From Clostridia bacterium (GTDB lineage: Bacteria > Bacillota > Clostridia > Oscillospirales > CAG-272), in assembly GCA_017420845.1 (NCBI GenBank), contig JAFQOC010000372.1, positions 1-23,309 on the forward strand: a stretch of DNA of 23,309 bases, read 5' to 3'. The notes below the pieces were generated by a model. That model saw only the letters and a program-made list of their open reading frames with translations. It did not search any database and was not told the origin of the DNA. Every line of letters begins with the position of its first letter. The stretch's first letter is position 1. Shown here piece by piece: positions 21,077 to 23,309 of this stretch. The translations under genes were made by a program, and so were the position numbers.

Positions 21077-23309
21077 TCACGACGTACTTCTGACCCATTT
21101 GCGGTGGCAGAGGGCGAACAAACCCACCGTAAGCGTGAGTACGGTCACCGTGAACAGGATGCCGTAGAGGGGGGATGCCGTCAGCAGGGTGATATACTCA
21201 TGACCACTGAGCAGGGCGGTGAAATCGGCGTACTTGGCCGCATCCAGGCCAAAGGCGGTGATGGCGTAGGGGATCAGCGTGACCGCCGCTACGGTGGACA
21301 TACAGGATACGGTCTTTTCCAGCAACGCCGACAGGGATACGGTGGCGACTGCCAAAAGGACAAAACCCAGCGTGCGCAAGGTTTCGTAGACCCAGAAAAG
21401 CTGCTCGATGGTCAAACTCCCGCGTACGCCGCCGAAAAGAATCAGGCTGGCGGCAGGGGCATCCGAGGCAGGAAAACGGTAAAGGGGGATAACCGCGTTG
21501 TAGTCAATAGCGGCAAAAGTGATACCCAGCCCCAGAGCAAGGATGACGGCCAAGGCAAACTTTACCGCAAAGGTGTGTCCCCGTCCGCCCTTGGTGGCGC
21601 GGAGGATGGCAGTCATGCCTGCACGGTACTCCGAGGCGAACAGCCCCGCGAACAGGAGCAGAACGGCGGCGTAGAGCAGGTAATCAAAGCCCAGGGTCAG
21701 CAGGTGATTCCAGCCCGTGTCGTACAGGAAGTAGGCCTCCTGTCCCTCGGCGCGGAGGGCAAGGATATGGTCGCAGCGGGCCTCCACCTGCAACAACGCC
21801 TTATCACGCACCTTGGCGTCCTCCAGCGCGTCCTGATACTCCACATATTCCTCGTAGCTGATCTCCGCCTTGAAGTATTTGTTCTGCATGGATTTTTCGC
21901 TGTAGAGGATCTCGTCCACCATGTCCCGCTCCTCTTGGATGTAGGTCAGCTTTTCGTCGGTGGCCTCTCCCTCCAAAAGGGTCATGTAGCTGCGGTAGCG
22001 GGCATCCGAGGGCGCGAGGTGGGGTGTCACGGTACTGTCTGTAATTTCGACCTTAAGGAACAGCACGACAAGGATGAGAATGATGTATTTTCCGGCCACC
22101 AAAAGCTTGTGGCACTCATATCCCGCACGGGTGCGGATGAGGCAGGGGATGGTGGGGAGACGGAACTGCTTGCGGCTGAACAAACGGGTCAGCTTTTCGG
22201 GCAGACGAAGGGTGGCTTTCCCGTCGGCGCGGTTAAAAAGGTAGACGGTGACACCGCCGCAGACGGCTGTGAGGGCGAGCAGAGCTCCGATGATACAGGG
22301 GAGCGCGGGGATGGCAAAGCCAAAGAAATTGATAGCGTAATATTGCCCGAACAGCAAATCCGTGTCCATGACCGCAAAGGCGTTCATGAGGCGCAGGGGG
22401 TGATTGGGGTCCAGATATTCGGTCAGGTACAGGACGAAATTCCCCGCCACCAGCACAAGGCCGCTCATGTAGGTAAAGGCGTGGCTCCGCATGAGAACGG
22501 AGAGCATGAGGATCAACATACCCAGGGCGGTCATGGCGAGGATCTTCACAAGGACGGTCAGCACCAGCAGCTCGCCCACCCTGAGCATCTGGGGGCAGTA
22601 GAGGTAGTCCTCCATGAGCTGAACATAACCGCCGAGGGAGGAGAAGCCGTGGTAGCGGAGGCCGTAGAACAGGAGCGTGGTGCCCGAAAAGGCAATCACA
22701 GCTACCGTAACGGCGGTCAGCAGGGCGGCGAATTTGGTCAGTATCAGAGTGGTATGCCCTTCACGCGTAGCGTGGATGAGGGGGAAAATACCGCTCTTTT
22801 TCTCGTCCAGGATCATGCCCGTTACCAAGACCAACAGGAACAGGAGTAAGCAAAGCCCGCCGTGGTCATAAGCGAAGTAGGGCTCCCAGCCGCGAATATA
22901 CTCGTTTTCAAGGGGTATGTACTGATTCGCCCAGTAGATGTCCATGATATCGCTCTGGAAGCGGTAGGCGTAGTCGTTCTCCGACATACCTTGGGCCAGG
23001 TATTCGTCGCGGGTCTGCTGTGCCTGGGTCAGTACCGCCTGCATCTGCTTTGGATAATCCTCGATGCGCTGCATGGTATTTCCGAAGCGGCGGTAGGTGA
23101 AGTATTCACGGTTCAATCGGTCTTCGTCGTATTCGTCCCAGTAGTCGGCGGGGTCGAAGGTACCGTTTATGAGCAGACCGTTTTCCCTGGCGTAATTGAA
23201 GTAGTAATCCGACATTTCATCGGCCAGCTCGCGGTATTCCTTCTCCGCCTCATATTCCTTCATGAAGGCCTCGGGGTCTGCCTCATACCGCTCGTACATG
23301 GCCAGAAGC
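21077..23309 (-). CDS. Duplicated ABC-2-type permease, partial (N-terminus outside window)
   Basis: At least 743 residues are visible and the frame is open to the edge. The first Met inside the window, at 23299, is internal: AMYERYEADPEAF aligns with AMFERYRVDPEGF at residues 56-68 of the permease at 10873, so about 54 residues including the first membrane helix are missing. Visible parts are the rest of the first extracellular domain with YRFQSDI and YIRGW, a five-helix block with DEKKSGIFPLIHATREGH, a basic linker, a second first-helix (CHKLLVAGKYIILILVVLFL), a second extracellular domain ending YDTGW, ASEYRAGMTAILRATKGGR and the last helices. Same two-half ABCA-like plan as the other permeases, closest to the one at 10873. 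No ATPase is encoded in this block inside the window. Confidence 0.88.
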   Translation of the reverse strand, partial: LLAMYERYEADPEAFMKEYEAEKEYRELADEMSDYYFNYARENGLLINGTFDPADYWDEYDEDRLNREYFTYRRFGNTMQRIEDYPKQMQAVLTQAQQTRDEYLAQGMSENDYAYRFQSDIMDIYWANQYIPLENEYIRGWEPYFAYDHGGLCLLLFLLVLVTGMILDEKKSGIFPLIHATREGHTTLILTKFAALLTAVTVAVIAFSGTTLLFYGLRYHGFSSLGGYVQLMEDYLYCPQMLRVGELLVLTVLVKILAMTALGMLILMLSVLMRSHAFTYMSGLVLVAGNFVLYLTEYLDPNHPLRLMNAFAVMDTDLLFGQYYAINFFGFAIPALPCIIGALLALTAVCGGVTVYLFNRADGKATLRLPEKLTRLFSRKQFRLPTIPCLIRTRAGYECHKLLVAGKYIILILVVLFLKVEITDSTVTPHLAPSDARYRSYMTLLEGEATDEKLTYIQEERDMVDEILYSEKSMQNKYFKAEISYEEYVEYQDALEDAKVRDKALLQVEARCDHILALRAEGQEAYFLYDTGWNHLLTLGFDYLLYAAVLLLFAGLFASEYRAGMTAILRATKGGRGHTFAVKFALAVILALGLGITFAAIDYNAVIPLYRFPASDAPAASLILFGGVRGSLTIEQLFWVYETLRTLGFVLLAVATVSLSALLEKTVSCMSTVAAVTLIPYAITAFGLDAAKYADFTALLSGHEYITLLTASPLYGILFTVTVLTLTVGLFALCHRKWVRSTS

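Noticed and set aside
20948..22849. Very long open frame on the plus strand, with similar long plus-strand frames at 15094-16212 and 1886-2668
   Set aside because: They lie antisense to permease and lipoprotein genes with clear domains, lack ribosome sites and recognisable domains, and have low-complexity Gln/Gly/His-rich translations typical of antisense frames in moderate-GC DNA.
1..23309. Mobile element or CRISPR as explanation for the repeats
   Set aside because: The repeated DNA corresponds to paralogous coding domains. No transposase, integrase, terminal inverted repeats, target duplications or evenly spaced short repeats were seen.

Overview
The window most likely comes from a Gram-positive, low-to-moderate-GC Bacillota, probably a gut Clostridia lineage such as Oscillospirales or Christensenellales. 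The evidence is strong AAAGGAG ribosome sites, sigma-A-type promoters, lipobox signal peptides, BspA-type leucine-rich repeat lipoproteins and an AgrC/AgrA-style GHKL kinase with a LytTR regulator. This placement is inference; no rRNA or marker gene is present. No tRNA, CRISPR, insertion sequence or phage gene was seen. The whole window is accessory, surface-directed and built from paralogues.

There are four blocks. (1) Minus strand, 7142 down to the left edge: two predicted seven-bladed propeller lipoproteins, two ABC ATPases, then two more propeller lipoproteins (the last runs off the window). All are spaced 7-19 bp apart behind one promoter at about 7188-7216. (2) Plus strand, 7339-8813: a LytTR response regulator and a small GHKL kinase with translational overlap, behind their own promoter and ending in a terminator at 8816-8853. 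Between the divergent promoters lies a 9-bp direct repeat with 12-bp spacing (7228-7257), the classic geometry of a LytTR site. (3) Minus strand, 18267 down to 8864: propeller lipoprotein, large permease, propeller lipoprotein, large permease, LRR lipoprotein, ABC ATPase, again very tightly packed. (4) Minus strand, right edge down to 18399: large permease (5' end outside the window), LRR lipoprotein and a membrane-anchored propeller protein.

In total there are seven members of one propeller family, three very large permeases, three ATPases (two about 98% identical in protein) and two LRR lipoproteins. Each permease is an internal tandem duplication: a first membrane helix, a large extracellular domain and about five more helices, repeated twice. 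This is the layout of eukaryotic ABCA exporters, but here the ATPases are separate proteins.

My reading is a signal-regulated, ABCA-like export or surface-sensing machine with several exchangeable lipoprotein partners, controlled at least in part by the embedded two-component system. The substrate cannot be read from the sequence. The propeller family carries a conserved C-x4-C-x-H-x2-C motif after the first predicted blade, which could be a metal site or a disulfide cluster.
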